This document shows, one piece after another, positions 17,615-25,672 of a stretch of 48,003 bases of DNA. A program made the position numbers and the translations under genes. Each line of letters opens with the position of its first letter. Position 1 is the first letter of the stretch. The DNA is taken from NCBI RefSeq assembly GCF_938002845.1, contig NZ_CALKZP010000009.1, forward strand, positions 1 to 48,003, given 5' to 3'. The DNA comes from an uncultured Campylobacter sp. (GTDB lineage: Bacteria > Campylobacterota > Campylobacteria > Campylobacterales > Campylobacteraceae). The notes beneath the pieces were generated by a model that had not been told where the DNA came from, did no database searches, and was given only the letters and a program-made list of their open reading frames with translations.

Positions 17615-19882
17615 ATGGCGAATAAAGGCAAGGTCATATGCCCTTATTGTGGCACAGGCTGTCAAATCGAGCTGACTGCGGAAGACAATTATATTAAATC
17701 CGCAACCGGAGTAAGCGACAACCCCGTAAATCAAGGTTGTTTATGTTTGAAAGGTTATTACGGATGGAATTACGTAGGCTCTAGAGATAGGCTTACTACT
17801 CCGCTAATTCGTAAAAAGAATGGCAAATTTAGTAAAGATGGCGATTTGGTCGAGGCTAGCTGGGACGAAGCGCTTGATTTGGTTGCTAAAAAGATGCTCG
17901 AGGTTAAAGAAAAATACGGCGCTGACGCGATAGCCGGAAACTATTCCGCACGCTGTACGCATGAGGATAACTACGTAGCGCAGAAGCTACTTAGAATTTT
18001 AGGCACGAATAATATCGATCACTGCGCGCGCATTTGACACGCTCCGACTGTGGCAGGTCTTGCCAAAACAATCGGTAACGGAGCGGCTACAAATAGCTTT
18101 ACTGAGATCGGAACTCACAGCAACTGCATTATGATGATCGGCTCAAACCCGGAAAATGGTCACCCGATCGTAGCTATGCACGTTCAAAGAGCGCTAAATA
18201 GAGGCGCCAAACTCATCGTCATAGACCCGGTTAAGACGGAATTTGCAAATCGCGCAGATATCCACCTCCAGCTTGAGCCGGAGCATAATATCCCGGTCAT
18301 CAACGCTTTAATCCATACTATTATCGACGAGGATTTGGTAAATCACGAATTCGTTGAGAAATACACCAAGGGCTTTGAATATGTAAAAGAAGCGGTTAAG
18401 GATTATTCGCCTGAAGCCGTAGCCAAATACACTAGGCTAAACGCTGAAGATATTAGAAAAGCGGCTAGAATTTACGCTACTACACGACCTGCGGTTATCA
18501 CGCACGGAATGGGTGTAACTCACTTCAATCACGGCGTGGGCGCGGTTTGTGATATTTCAAATTTAATGCTCGTAACGGGCAATGTGGGCGAACTTGGAAG
18601 CGGCGATCTACCGATCCGTGGACAAGAAAACGTCCAAGGCTGCTGCGATATGGGAATGCTTCCTAACGTATTTACCGGCTATAAAGCTGTAACCGACGAG
18701 AGTGCCCGTGATTGGTTTGAGCGCCAGTGGAATTTGCCGAAAGGTCATCTAAATGGCAAGATCGGTATTCATAAAACCGAAGTGCCTGACGCAATTCTTG
18801 ATGGTAGGGTAAAATTCTTCTGGACGATGGGTGAAAACCCGGTTATGACCGATCCGAACGCAAACCACTTCTTGCGCGCGATTTCGCAGGTAGAGATGTA
18901 TGTGATCCAAGATATTTTCTTAACCGAGACGAGCCGCAAAGCAGATGTCGTGCTTCCTGGAGCTTGCAGCGGCGAGAAGGAGGGTACTTATGCTAACGCC
19001 GAGCGCCGCGTACAGCATAGCGAGATTGTAGTTGCCCCTCCGGGACAAGCTAGACAAGACTGGGCTATCATCTGCGAGCTTGCCAGACGTTTAGGTCTAG
19101 GAGATTATTTCACATTCCAATCTCCAGAGCAGATTTGGGAAGAGGTGCGCAGGGTAGCTCCGCATAACTACGGCGGAATGAGCTATTACCGCATCAAAAA
19201 ATACCACGGACTTCACTGGCCGTGCCCTGATGAGAATTCTATGGGCGGACCTGCATTGTACCTTGATAAAAAATTCTTTACCCCGGACGGTAAAGGAAAT
19301 TTTGTCCCAGTTCTATTTGTGGATGATAAGAGCAAGATCGAAAGCGCCAAAGAGGAATTCGCAAAGCGTATGAATATGCCGAAAGATTATCCTGTAATGG
19401 CGGGCTCGGTCGATGAGAAGACCGACGAGGAGTTCCCGATCCAGCTTCTAACTACGCGTAAAGTTTACGAGTACGCAGGAGGCGCGATGACTAGGCGCTC
19501 TAAGACCGTCGAGCAGGGCGGCGACGCGATAGGACCGATTGCGGAAATGAATCCGAAACTCGCCGAGCGATATGGAATTTCGCAAGGCGATTTCATCGTC
19601 GCGTGGAGCCGCTACGGCTATATCGCGATCAAAGCAGACATCACCGAGTGTATAATGGATGGTATCATTCAGATGTCTTATCACTACTGGGAGAGCTGCT
19701 GCAACGAGTTAACGAGCGGCGGCTGGGATCTAATCGCCAAAACTCCTACGTTTAAGGCGGCGATTCAGATTAAAAAGATCGACGAGGCGGAATTCTTGCG
19801 TATCCGCGAGCTTAAGCGCATTAAGTTTCAGACCAACAAGGTCGTTTACGACGACTTCCACCACCATCCGATTAAATTCTAA
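17615..19882 (+). CDS. fdhF: selenocysteine formate dehydrogenase H
   Basis: The 755-residue protein is interrupted by an in-frame TGA at 18035-18037, read as selenocysteine at residue 141 (position 140 in E. coli FdhF). The flanks HCARI-U-HAPTVAGL match the family's active-site motif, and a SECIS hairpin follows. The N-terminal 4Fe-4S motif CPYCGTGCQ with a later GCLCLKG, the central IRGQENVQGCCDMG molybdopterin region, and the C-terminal dinucleotide-binding part (MTRRSKTV, then LTSGGWDLI) are all present. It oxidises formate to CO2 in the cytoplasm. The ATG at 17615 has AAAGGAGA upstream. The gene is divergent from hyfA, its likely electron acceptor. Selenocysteine genes (selA, selB, selC) must lie elsewhere. 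Confidence 0.96.
18035..18075 (+). promoter_or_regulatory. bacterial SECIS element in fdhF
   Basis: The TGA codon is followed by a stem-loop that resembles E. coli fdhF. The apical stem GGCA (18052-18055) pairs with TGCC (18061-18064) around a GGTCT loop, and the AGGTCT phrase is identical to E. coli. Below it TGT (18049-18051) pairs with ACA (18068-18070) and CCGA (18044-18047) with TCGG (18072-18075). The hairpin begins 14 bases after the TGA, the distance needed for SelB. The element is read as codons as well. Confidence 0.92.
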
Positions 19883-19900
19883 GAATTTAATCTTATCCGT

Positions 19901-19934
19901 AGATTCGGGGGCTATGCTTCCGAATCTATTTTTT
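19901..19934 (+). terminator. intrinsic terminator of fdhF
   Basis: AGATTCGG (19901-19908) pairs perfectly with CCGAATCT (19920-19927) around an 11-base loop and is followed by ATTTTTT. It begins 18 bases past the fdhF stop, so fdhF is a single-gene transcript. Confidence 0.9.
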
Positions 19935-20853
19935 AACAATCAATTCAAATAGTATGAACAATCCAAATAATATGAAATTTTTACGATCTAGCTGTATTGC
20001 GATATTTTAAAGATCAAAAATTTCAAGAATTCAATAAATTTCGCGGTATTAATAAGCTTTTTTTTGCGTAGTTGCACTATCGATAAGAGGGTGTGAAATT
20101 TATCTGCTATTGCGTTAATAGATGCGGCTGCAGAAACTGGGCATTCGCGATTTATCAAATCCTAATAAATTTGGTCTTAATCAGAGCGGCGCAATGGAGT
20201 AAATTTTAAAGATAAGCATGATAATAAGGCTATTTTATCGCAACAAATCTTACCAAATTACATTATTGATTAAATTTTAACGCGCGTAGGCTGATTTTAT
20301 GCGAATTAGCCTATATTGCCAAGTAGCGCTGCAATTTTAATAACGCAAATGCAATTTTTGTGATTTTAATAGATGAATGCAAAAGACCCATAGGCTTTTT
20401 AAAGCGCTAGACACGGCTTTTAATCTTAATGGTCGCAAATGTCGGTTTATAGCATAACCGGAGTAGTTTCGCGCTCCGTCCGAAATCCATAAATTTTGAT
20501 TTTAAAATTTTAGATTTAAAATTCCGAATTCCGTCGTGCTTGGAATTTAGAATTTTTAGAATTTTATTTTATCGCGTGTTTTTGGCGTTCTATTTTCACG
20601 CGGGAGCCCTTTGCTGTGCCAGATCGCGCCGCTTGCGATGTTAAAGTTATTGCGCCAAAGCTTCTGCCTGCTTGCGGACGAGATTTATGAAACTAGGCTC
20701 TGATATTGAAGCTATTGCGCCAAAGCTGCTGCGGCAGAATTCCATTTACTTCGTGCAAAAGTAGTTAGAATTCCTGCCGCTTGTCGCGCCTGAACTACTT
20801 ATTTTGCTGGTCTATTCGTCGCGCCTTAATTTTTATCGCTCGCAGCACCCGCT
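19935..20853. other. long intergenic region, no gene seen
   Basis: About 920 bases separate the fdhF terminator from the end of the TRAP binding-protein gene. No reading frame of merit is present. The first half is AT-rich and featureless. The second half holds short inverted words (AAATTCC...GGAATTT near 20520-20560), a 31-bp direct repeat at 20637 and 20702, and GTCGC-CCT phrases near 20780, 20819 and 20861 that run into the 3' end of the TRAP gene. It may be decayed coding or repeat-derived DNA. Confidence 0.55.
20637..20732. repeat. imperfect 31-bp direct repeat
   Basis: The segments 20637-20667 and 20702-20732 are alike at 27 of 31 positions by eye, sharing TATTGCGCCAAAGCT in the middle. 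The spacing is 65 bases. No coding role is visible on either strand. Confidence 0.6.
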
Positions 20854-22047
20854 TTACTTTGTCGCTCCTAAATTTTTGCCGTCCGTCGCATTAGAATCGC
20901 TCGCAGCGCCGTGATTTTCGCTGCTTGCAGAATCTGAGCTTGTCGTACCGCTAGGGCTTGCGGAGATTGGATTTGCTATGCTTTCGCCCGCGATGCCACT
21001 TACGTTATTTATGTAGGCTACGGTGCTTATTTTGTTCCATTCTCTACCGATTTTCAAAAATGCGCGCTGGCTGTCTAGGATCTCTTTAAACATCGGATCT
21101 TTTGCCGCTTCCTCGTCTAAGATTTCATTCGTTGCTTTTTTAAGCGCGGCTATCACGTCCGCAGGAAAGTCGCGCACCTGCACATCCGGAAACTGCGCTT
21201 TTAGCTCCGCCCAAATGCGAGCATTTTCGTAAAAGCCCTTATTTTGGAAGTTTTCGCCAGCAAGTCTTGCTGCAGCCTCTAAGATCGCTTGAAGATCCGC
21301 AGGCAGCTTCTCTAGCGCTTTTTGATTTACCAGCAGCTGGCAGTCTCCCATAGGTTCTTGCCAGCCTGTGTAGTAGTATTTAGCCACTTTATGAAATCCA
21401 AGTGGCATATCATAGACAGGGCTTACCCACTCGACCGCATCGATCGTACCCATTTCTAACGCCATAAATAGCTCACCCGTAGGCACCGTGTTTATAGTAG
21501 CGCCCAGCTTGCTCATCACCTCTCCGCCTAGCCCCGGTATGCGGAATTTAAGCCCTTGCAAATCTGCGACTGAGTTGATCTCTTTTTTAAACCAGCCGCC
21601 CATTTGCATGCCGGTAGATCCCATCAAAAAGGTCTTCATGCCGTATTGTGCGAACATCTTATCGTTAAGCTCTCGTCCACCACCATAGTAATACCACGCG
21701 TGCTGCTCATCAGTAGTCATACCGAAAGGCACCGCCGTCCAGAGCATAGTTTTGGCGTCTTTGCCTTTATAATAATAAAGCGAAGTATATCCTAGATCGT
21801 ATTGACCGCTTTTGACGAAGTCGAATACGCCAAAGCTTGCCTTGTGCTTGCTCGGCGTATCGATGCGGATCTGAAGCCTACCGCCACTAAGGCTTTCGGC
21901 ATAGTTTTTAAAATCCTCAGCAGCAGCGCCCAAAACGGGCGTAGTCGCCTCCCACGTACTAGCAAGTCTTAGGCGATAAACCTTATCGTCGCCGAAAAGC
22001 TGCGAGCCCAAAAGCATGAGACATGCAAACAAAAAAATCTTTTTCAT
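20854..22047 (-). CDS. TRAP transporter solute-binding protein (DctP/TakP type)
   Basis: The protein has 397 residues with a Sec signal peptide (MKKIFLFACLMLLGSQLFG). The mature part matches TRAP-family periplasmic binding proteins, closest in feel to alpha-keto-acid binder TakP: TVPFGM-like VPFGMTTDEQHAWYYYGGG, QMGGWFKKEINSVADLQGLK, the RIPG arginine that clamps the ligand carboxylate, and MALEMGTIDAVEWVSP. The last 40 or so residues are a Ser/Asn/Gly-rich tail ending DGKNLGATK that the family lacks and whose DNA repeats in the adjacent spacer. No DctQ/DctM membrane genes adjoin it, so partners must be elsewhere or it may work with another system. The ligand is unverified. Confidence 0.88.
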   Translation of the reverse strand: MKKIFLFACLMLLGSQLFGDDKVYRLRLASTWEATTPVLGAAAEDFKNYAESLSGGRLQIRIDTPSKHKASFGVFDFVKSGQYDLGYTSLYYYKGKDAKTMLWTAVPFGMTTDEQHAWYYYGGGRELNDKMFAQYGMKTFLMGSTGMQMGGWFKKEINSVADLQGLKFRIPGLGGEVMSKLGATINTVPTGELFMALEMGTIDAVEWVSPVYDMPLGFHKVAKYYYTGWQEPMGDCQLLVNQKALEKLPADLQAILEAAARLAGENFQNKGFYENARIWAELKAQFPDVQVRDFPADVIAALKKATNEILDEEAAKDPMFKEILDSQRAFLKIGREWNKISTVAYINNVSGIAGESIANPISASPSGTTSSDSASSENHGAASDSNATDGKNLGATK

Positions 22048-23120
22048 TTATATCCTTTCATAAAGTTTTAAATTCATAAAATTTCAAAATTTAGCGCGCC
22101 GCCGGCTTAAAATTTAATCGCGTCCTGCGTCACTGCTATGAAATTCTGATTCACGGTACTTATTTTATCCACGTGTTGCTTTCTATTCTATTTTACGACG
22201 CTTCATCCTATCGGCGCCTTGCTCTGCAAATATCTTATTTCGCGACATTTTACTTCTTAGCGCCCTGCCCAAGTTTTTTATTTTCGATGCCTGGCTTTGC
22301 GACTATAGAGCGCCGTGTTAGTTTTATTTCGCCGCATTCGGGCGTACTTACTTACACCTGCATCATATCTAGCGATAATATTTTATCAAGCGCGCTTATT
22401 TAAAAACCTCTGGCAGCAGACCTATTTTGCTTAGAAACAACAAAAGTATCTTAAAATGCTATCTTTGCGCTTTTGCAGATAAAATTCTCTTTTTCTTTCA
22501 AAGCGAGCTTTGTCATTATCGGTAAGCTTAGACGCTACGCCATTTTTTGATCTTAGACGGCAGAATCGTGCTTTTAAATTTAAAATTCCGCAATCTGCAC
22601 AATCTTCGCGCCACACTGGCAAGCGGAGAGTGCGCCTTTATATTTAAATTTTGCGCCTTAGTTGAGCGCAAAATTCCGCGCGGAGTTTTGATGCAAATTC
22701 CGCGCGAAGCCTAGATTAGAATTTTACGCAGAGCCACCCCGCGTTGTCTAAAATTTTTTGCAAAATTCCGTGCCGCAAAATGCACTTAAAATTTTAAATT
22801 TGCTATTGCGCGGAATTTCTTAGCGTAAATTCCAGACCTTGAAATTTTGCTCTTGTTTGACAGCATAAAATTTTAAAACAAAATTCTGCAGCCCCATGCC
22901 TTAAAATTTTATTCGCAAAGCCTACTTGCTAAATTTTAAAATTTTAAGCCTAAGTCCGCAAAATTCCGTATTTCGCATTCCGTATTTTAGAAATTCTATT
23001 TCGCAAAATTTTATCTCGCAGATTTCGCTCCATAAATTTCTGCGCTAAATGAAATTCTACTTCGCATAGTTTGCGCTTCGTAAAATTCTAGCTCGCAAAA
23101 TTTCGCTTAAAATTTCGCGC
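22048..23120. repeat. intergenic region of degenerate RAATTY repeats
   Basis: This 1.07-kb spacer has no supported gene. From about 22650 to 23110 it is almost entirely a degenerate array of the phrases GCAAAATTCCG, AAAATTTTAAATTT, CGCAAAATTT and GGAATTTC, recurring every 15 to 35 bases in both orientations. The first part (22048-22640) is plainer, with a few short frames lacking ribosome binding sites. The array has no fixed period, so it is not a simple satellite or a CRISPR. Confidence 0.6.
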
Positions 23121-23363
23121 TTAGCCCTTATTTTCGAATAGCTCCGCGTGTTTACCGCGCAAAAACTCGACCACGGCGATTACCTCATCCGCGCCGCTAG
23201 CGTCAGAGTTCGCAAGCACCGTATCGATGTTTTCGATATACAGCTGCGCCGCGTCGGCGAGCCGATCGCGTTTCACGCCCGCATAAAGCAGCATCGCGTC
23301 AAGCAGGATATTAATCTCGTAGATGAGGTCCTGCTCGGCGATTTTTTCGTCATTATTTTTCAT
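23121..23363 (-). CDS. small acidic helical protein of unknown function
   Basis: This 80-residue, acidic, mostly helical protein has no motif that I recognise. It overlaps the end of the DHH phosphoesterase gene by 11 bases, so the two are probably co-translated. Its normal codon use and coupling argue that it is real. Similar short proteins follow DHH genes in related Campylobacter as far as I recall, but I could not check this. Confidence 0.65.
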   Translation of the reverse strand: MKNNDEKIAEQDLIYEINILLDAMLLYAGVKRDRLADAAQLYIENIDTVLANSDASGADEVIAVVEFLRGKHAELFENKG

Positions 23364-24405
23364 CTTCTTCCTTTGAAATTTGAGTTTTTTTCTCGATTAG
23401 ATCCACGATTTGCGCCTTTACGGCTTCGTATGAGCTCGCGTCCTTAAAGCCCGCAAACATACCGCCGCTCGCGTTTACGTGCCCGCCGCCGCCAAGGAGC
23501 AGCTTTGCCATTTCGCTAACGTCGGTTTTGCCGTCTGCGCGGAAGCTAAGCGTTTTTTTGCTTGTTACGTCGATGAAAAAATCGACATCGGGGTTTTGCG
23601 TCAAAAAGTCGTTGCCGATGACGCTTACGTTGCCGATATTGTAGGTCAAAATGCCCTTTTTATCGAGATATCTGATCTCAAAGCGCTGCTTTTGCGCGCT
23701 TAGACGGGCGACTACGAAATGCGAGACGAGATTGCTTAGCGTATCGTCGCGCTCGCTTTTAAAAAATTCCTTTTTTATGCCGTGCAGCGCGCTATCTAGC
23801 GCGATGTGTGCATTCGGCTCGTCTTGAAATTTAAAAATTTTTTCTAACAGGAAGAAGGTATAATCCCTGCTCTCCCGCTCAAACATGATCTTATTGATCT
23901 CTTTCGCGCCCGAGACCATGCCGAGGCAGACTTTGCCGAGCTCAAACTCGCTCTCGTCTTTTAGCCAGATATCCACGGCGTTTACGACGCGCACGAGCTT
24001 ATCCAGCCGCGCCGCGCCGCCGAACATCGCACTGAAAAAATCATAGGTGATCTTCGTAGCGCAGCGCGAAGAGTCTAGGAAATACCACGGGAATTTTTTC
24101 GCGCACTCAAGTCCGCTTTGATGATGATCCAGAAGGATCACGCGAGCGTTGCGACGTGCCAGCTCGCTGCTAAATTTCTCGCACTGCGCGGGCAGTAAAT
24201 TTAGATCGGTGATTAAAACTAGGCTTTTTTCGTCTACGTCTGCGGCAAGCCGCTCATCAATGCGCTCGAGGATGAGCTCAAATTTTTCGTTTATCTCCTT
24301 GCCGTAGTTGGCGTTGAAAAATTCCACGTCCGTCAAATAGTGCGCCGCGACGAACTGCGCACCGTAGCCATCCAGATCGGTGTGGCTGAGGTGATATATT
24401 TTCAT
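23353..24405 (-). CDS. DHH family phosphoesterase
   Basis: This 350-residue protein has the DHH motifs in order: SHTDLDGYG (His8, Asp10, Asp12), VLITDLNL (Asp67) and LLDHHQSG (Asp93, His94, His95). The C-terminal DHHA1-type part ends in LLGGGGHVNASGGMFAGF. Members include RecJ-like nucleases, nano-RNases and cyclic-dinucleotide phosphodiesterases. Its compact form without extra domains favours an oligonucleotide or pAp/c-di-nucleotide hydrolase, but the substrate is open. It is the middle gene of a minus-strand set led by the Rrf2 gene, whose stop it overlaps by four bases. Confidence 0.88.
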   Translation of the reverse strand: MKIYHLSHTDLDGYGAQFVAAHYLTDVEFFNANYGKEINEKFELILERIDERLAADVDEKSLVLITDLNLLPAQCEKFSSELARRNARVILLDHHQSGLECAKKFPWYFLDSSRCATKITYDFFSAMFGGAARLDKLVRVVNAVDIWLKDESEFELGKVCLGMVSGAKEINKIMFERESRDYTFFLLEKIFKFQDEPNAHIALDSALHGIKKEFFKSERDDTLSNLVSHFVVARLSAQKQRFEIRYLDKKGILTYNIGNVSVIGNDFLTQNPDVDFFIDVTSKKTLSFRADGKTDVSEMAKLLLGGGGHVNASGGMFAGFKDASSYEAVKAQIVDLIEKKTQISKEEDEK

Positions 24406-24815
24406 TTGCGCTCTTTGCCGATGATGTTTGCTAGCGTGATCGTATCCATATACTCATCGACCTTCTCCTGAAGCTCGCCGAACATTAGATTGACGCGGCA
24501 CAGCGTGCGACCGTTCGGGCAAACGTCGATCCCCTCGGCGGTGCAGTCAAACACCGTCGCCTTGCGTCTTTCGGCGCTTTTGATGATCTCGCTTAGCGTG
24601 ATCTCATCCGCATTGCGCGCGAGCACAAAGCCGCCCTTGGCGCCTTTGAAGGAATTTAAAAGTCCCGCGCGAGCTAAATTTTGTAAAATTTTAGCCAAAA
24701 AGCTGCGTGAAATTTCAAGCTCGCTAGAGATCGAATCGACATCCATCGATTCCTCCTTACCCGCGATGCAGATCATTGAAAGCAGGGCGTATTCGCTTGC
24801 TTTTGTAAAAAGCAT
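24402..24815 (-). CDS. Rrf2 family regulator with three-cysteine Fe-S motif
   Basis: This 137-residue winged helix-turn-helix protein belongs to the Rrf2 family. The start LFTKASEYALLSMICIA and the recognition region ISRSFLAKILQNLARAGLL, then GAKGGFVLA for the wing, are typical. Cys91, Cys99 and Cys106 lie in the loop that binds an Fe-S cluster in IscR and NsrR (spacing here 7 and 6 residues, against about 5 and 5 in those), so it probably senses iron-sulfur, nitric oxide or redox state. It is divergent from rpsO and leads the DHH operon. Its targets are unknown. Confidence 0.87.
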   Translation of the reverse strand: MLFTKASEYALLSMICIAGKEESMDVDSISSELEISRSFLAKILQNLARAGLLNSFKGAKGGFVLARNADEITLSEIIKSAERRKATVFDCTAEGIDVCPNGRTLCRVNLMFGELQEKVDEYMDTITLANIIGKERK

Positions 24816-24882
24816 TTATTCTCTCCTTTGGTGTCAAAGCGTGCATTTTACACAAAGAAAGCAAAAATTTAGGTTAATTAAG

Positions 24883-24888
24883 TATAAT
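24883..24888 (+). promoter_or_regulatory. putative -10 box for rpsO
   Basis: TATAAT in GGTTAATTAAGTATAATCGC is 37 bases before the rpsO start, with AGGAGGT just ahead of the ATG. A weaker TAAAAT on the opposite strand (about 24845-24850) may serve the divergent Rrf2 gene. Confidence 0.65.
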
Positions 24889-24919
24889 CGCTTCCTATTT
24901 TACCGATCAGGAGGTCATC

Positions 24920-25192
24920 ATGGCTTTAGACACGGCTCAAAAAGCACAGATAGTTGCGAAATTCGCTAGAAGAGAGAAAGATACGGGCTCTGCAGAGGTG
25001 CAAATCGCGCTTCTTACCGAGAGGATCACGCTTCTTACCACTCATTTGCAAGCAAATCCGAAAGATTTTTCATCTCGCTTAGGACTACTAAAGCTAGTAG
25101 GTCAGCGCAAAAGAATGATGAAATATCTTAAAAACAAAGACTACGCAGTTTACTCCAAGCTCGTTAGCGAGTTAAATTTAAGAGATAAATAA
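24920..25192 (+). CDS. rpsO: 30S ribosomal protein S15
   Basis: This is a 90-residue S15, the normal length, beginning MALDTAQKAQIVAKFARREKD and ending in SELNLRDK. The central VQIALLTERITLLTTHLQ and LLKLVGQRKRMMKYLKNKD are the conserved rRNA-binding helices. It binds 16S rRNA early in 30S assembly. A near-perfect AGGAGGT ribosome binding site precedes the ATG. Two hairpins, the second a terminator, follow at once, so it is transcribed alone. In some bacteria S15 represses its own leader; the short leader here shows no clear structure for that. Confidence 0.98.
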   Translation: MALDTAQKAQIVAKFARREKDTGSAEVQIALLTERITLLTTHLQANPKDFSSRLGLLKLVGQRKRMMKYLKNKDYAVYSKLVSELNLRDK

Positions 25193-25205
25193 GCTCCTTT
25201 GTTCG

Positions 25206-25271
25206 CGGCGGCGTTTATTTTCGTCGCCGTGACTTATACGCGGCGTCCGTCAAACGGCGGGCGCTTTTTTT
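25206..25271 (+). terminator. hairpin and intrinsic terminator after rpsO
   Basis: A first stem, CGGCGGCG (25206-25213) with CGTCGCCG (25222-25229), is followed by a second hairpin around CCGT-CAA-ACGG (25247-25257) extended by GCG and CGC arms. Seven Ts follow (25265-25271). The second hairpin is the likely Rho-independent terminator for rpsO. Confidence 0.82.
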
Positions 25272-25357
25272 ATACCCTAAATTTAGACAGCCACACTTTT
25301 TCAGTTTTTGAATTTTTTGAGAATTTTGTAAAATTTATGAATTCTGCTTGGGCTATG

Positions 25358-25390
25358 AAATTCCAAAAATTCATAGAATTTTTGGAATTT
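25358..25390. repeat. perfect 15-bp inverted repeat, 3-base loop
   Basis: AAATTCCAAAAATTC (25358-25372) and GAATTTTTGGAATTT (25376-25390) are exact reverse complements around ATA. It is too far past the rpsO terminator to be needed for it and lacks a T-run. The arms are made of RAATTY words, so it may be a compact copy of the palindrome family seen in other spacers. Confidence 0.75.
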
Positions 25391-25623
25391 TGCCGAATTC
25401 TAATAATTTGCGTAGTTCACATCCGCGACGGAATTTTGAAATTACAAGCGGCGATAAAATTTTATCTGCGCTGTCTTGCATGCAGCCAGATTATACATTC
25501 GCGCTGTTTGGATCATTTAATCTGCATCAAAATTTAATTGTCAAATTCCAAAGAATTTAGATAAAAATCCTTGCCGTAACGCCTGAAAAATACGGCGAGT
25601 ATAAAATTTCAGCAAATTTTAAT

Positions 25624-25631
25624 GGGGGGGG
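25624..25631 (+). repeat. G8 homopolymer, possible phase-variable tract
   Basis: Eight Gs lie 41 bases upstream of the likely start at 25673 and about 19 bases past a TATAAA. An ATG directly precedes the tract (25622) and is in frame with the gene at this tract length, but it has no ribosome binding site. In Campylobacter, poly-G tracts of eight or more bases change length by slippage. Here a change could alter leader or promoter spacing, or the frame of an extended product. Confidence 0.5.
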
Positions 25632-25672
25632 CGTATTATTCACAAATTTTATTTTTAATTAAAGGATTATTA

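Larger units (their letters stand above)
25272..25672. other. intergenic region with strong hairpin and G8 tract
   Basis: No gene is supported in this spacer. It holds a perfect 15-bp inverted repeat (25358-25390), a TATAAA at 25600-25605, and a run of eight Gs at 25624-25631, upstream of the membrane-protein gene at 25673. The AAAGGA ribosome binding site is at 25661-25666. Confidence 0.6.

Noticed and set aside
17615..18037. fdhF could be read as a truncated gene or frameshift at the TGA
   Set aside because: The frame continues without shift, the flanks match the Sec active-site motif, and a SECIS hairpin with the expected spacing follows.
22173..22622. short frames in the spacer upstream of the TRAP gene
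   Set aside because: No ribosome binding site, no recognisable domain, atypical composition.
22640..23110. possible CRISPR array because of repeated short words
   Set aside because: The repeats are degenerate, in both orientations and without constant spacer length.
25199..25537. 112-codon frame after rpsO
   Set aside because: It runs through the rpsO terminator and the 15-bp hairpin, has no ribosome binding site, and its sequence is that of AT-rich spacer.
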